Origin: Chromatiales bacterium
Lineage (GTDB): Bacteria > Pseudomonadota > Gammaproteobacteria > Chromatiales > Chromatiaceae
NCBI GenBank assembly: GCA_024762485.1
Contig: JANTHH010000119.1
Location: forward strand, 1-8,862
Length of the DNA stretch: 8,862 nt
Reading direction: 5' to 3'
Of this stretch, positions 7,586-8,862 are shown piece after piece (the first letter of the stretch is position 1; each line of letters begins with the position of its first letter). Made by a program: the position numbers and the translations under genes. A model generated the notes under the pieces. That model ran no database searches, had not been told where the DNA came from, and saw only the letters and a program-made list of their open reading frames with translations.

Positions 7586-8862
7586 ATGTCCTATCAGGTT
7601 CTTGCCCGCAAATGGCGCCCCCGTAACTTTGCCGAGATGGTCGGCCAGGAACACGTGGTGCGCGCCCTGACCAACGCCCTGGACAACGACAGGCTGCACC
7701 ATGCCTATCTGTTCACCGGCACCCGCGGTGTCGGCAAGACCACGCTGGCGCGCATCCTCTCCAAGTCGCTCAACTGCGAGCAGGGTGTCAGTTCCACCCC
7801 CTGCGGCGAGTGCAGCATCTGCAAGGAGATCGACGAGGGCCGCTTCCCCGACCTGCTGGAGGTGGACGCGGCCTCGCGCACCAAGGTCGACCAGACCCGC
7901 GAGCTGCTCGACAACGTGCCCTACGCGCCGGTGCGCGGGCGCTACAAGGTGTACCTGATCGACGAGGTGCACATGTTCTCTGATTCCAGCTTCAACGCGC
8001 TGCTGAAGACCCTGGAGGAACCGCCGCCCCACGTGAAGTTCCTGCTCGCCACCACCGACCCGCAGAAGGTGCCGGTGACGGTGCTCTCGCGCTGCCTGCA
8101 ATTCAACCTCAAGCGCCTGCCCATCGAGCAGATCCAGGGCCAGTTCCACCATATTCTCGATGCCGAGGGTGTCGCCTGCGACGACGAGGCCCTGCTGACC
8201 ATTGCCCGCGCTGCCGACGGCAGCATGCGCGACGGTCTCAGCCTGCTCGATCAGGCCATTGCCTTTGGCGGCGGCAAGGTCGAGGCCGGCGAGGTCAAGG
8301 CCATGCTCGGCGTGGTGGCGGTCGACCGCCTGCCGGCGCTGCTGCAGGCGGTGCACGAGGGCGATGGCGACCGGGTGCTCAGCCTGGTGGCGCAGCTGGC
8401 CGAGCAGGCGCCCGACTTCGCCTCGCTGCTCAAGGACCTGCTGACCCTGCTGCATCGTCTGGCACTGCTGCAGGCGGTGCCCGATGCCGCCGACCCGGCC
8501 TGGGGCGAACTCGAACCCCTGCGCGAACTGGCCGCCACCATCACCCCGGAAGACGTGCAGCTCTATTACCAGATGGGCCTGATGGGCCAGCGCGACCTGC
8601 CGCTGGCGCCGGACCCGCGCAGCGGTTTCGAGATGACCCTGCTGCGAATGCTCGCTTTCCGCCCTGCACTGGGCGAGGGCGATGGCGGTGGGAGCGCACG
8701 GCCGGCGGCGGGAAGCGCGATCCGGGCGGCGGCTGCCGGCAATGCCTCACCCGCCGCCCGGGTGAAGGCCGCACTGGCATCCGGGGGCGAGGCTGCCGTC
8801 AGTGCGCCGGCGGAAGCCCGTCCGGCGCCTGCCGCCGCGCCGGAGCCTGCGCCTGCCGCGGT
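7586..8862 (+). CDS. dnaX: DNA polymerase III subunit tau/gamma (3' partial)
   Basis: The clamp-loader ATPase that loads the beta sliding clamp and, as tau, tethers polymerase cores and DnaB. 425 codons are present and the frame runs off the right edge. The start MSYQVLARKWRP matches E. coli DnaX exactly. Visible features: Walker A GTRGVGKT (45-52), zinc-binding Cys64, Cys73, Cys76 and Cys79 at the same positions as in E. coli, Walker B LIDEVHM (124-130), sensor 1 ATTDPQK (155-161), SRC with the arginine finger (168-170), sensor 2 GSMRD (212-216), and the collar domain ending near LLRMLAFRP (352-360). An Ala/Pro-rich linker follows. The E. coli A6G frameshift site lies near codon 430, just past this window, and no such slippery run is seen up to codon 425. 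No good Shine-Dalgarno sequence precedes the ATG; the leader is CAATTTTTTC. ffs lies upstream; recR-type neighbours are out of view. Confidence 0.97.
   Translation, partial: MSYQVLARKWRPRNFAEMVGQEHVVRALTNALDNDRLHHAYLFTGTRGVGKTTLARILSKSLNCEQGVSSTPCGECSICKEIDEGRFPDLLEVDAASRTKVDQTRELLDNVPYAPVRGRYKVYLIDEVHMFSDSSFNALLKTLEEPPPHVKFLLATTDPQKVPVTVLSRCLQFNLKRLPIEQIQGQFHHILDAEGVACDDEALLTIARAADGSMRDGLSLLDQAIAFGGGKVEAGEVKAMLGVVAVDRLPALLQAVHEGDGDRVLSLVAQLAEQAPDFASLLKDLLTLLHRLALLQAVPDAADPAWGELEPLRELAATITPEDVQLYYQMGLMGQRDLPLAPDPRSGFEMTLLRMLAFRPALGEGDGGGSARPAAGSAIRAAAAGNASPAARVKAALASGGEAAVSAPAEARPAPAAAPEPAPAA

Noticed and set aside
7544..8455. 303-codon minus-strand open frame over dnaX
   Set aside because: DnaX motifs fix the plus strand as coding; the antisense product is low-complexity and unlike any known protein.

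Overview
The window looks like a stretch of chromosome from a GC-rich gammaproteobacterium. The best evidence is the ffs-dnaX pair at the right end: the 4.5S/SRP RNA has the short gammaproteobacterial form, and the DnaX N-terminus is very close to the enterobacterial/pseudomonad protein. A periplasmic rhodanese of a type I associate with sulfur-oxidising gammaproteobacteria would fit such an organism, but that is only a hint.

Layout. (1) 2-2806 (+): the 3' part of a large lipid-metabolism fusion, carrier protein (ACP) - fatty acyl-AMP ligase - PlsC-type acyltransferase. Its frame is open to the left edge, so the true start lies outside the window. (2) 2807-3188: a gap that turns AT-rich, with a possible terminator and a weak promoter. 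(3) 3189-4406 (+): a two-gene cassette, a small exported helical protein of unknown function followed by an exported rhodanese-like sulfurtransferase with an unusual CPPFC motif and a two-cysteine active loop. Composition here, above all in the first gene and its flanks, is much more AT-rich than the rest. (4) A long hairpin at 4426-4455 separates this cassette from the convergent minus-strand genes. (5) 4491-5804 (-): a sodium/proton:dicarboxylate or acidic amino acid symporter. (6) 5935-6348 (-): a MerR-family metal sensor with the three-cysteine Hg(II)/Pb(II) pattern but no resistance genes nearby. (7) 6544-7320 (+): an exported six-repeat TPR protein, divergent from the regulator. (8) 7407-7519 (+): ffs, the SRP RNA. 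(9) 7586 to the right edge (+): dnaX, encoding the clamp-loader tau/gamma subunit, truncated by the window after the ATPase and collar domains.

Functional links. The small protein and rhodanese are probably co-transcribed (51 bp gap, both exported). The regulator lies 130 bp upstream of the symporter on the same strand, so read-through or regulation is possible but not shown. ffs and dnaX are housekeeping genes. The ACP-ligase-acyltransferase protein could activate, carry and transfer an acyl chain by itself. I see no CRISPR array, insertion sequence, integrase, tRNA or attachment site. The most unusual points are the fusion protein, the rhodanese/helical-protein cassette in its AT-rich patch, the orphan three-cysteine MerR, and a strong hairpin in the presumed ffs leader.
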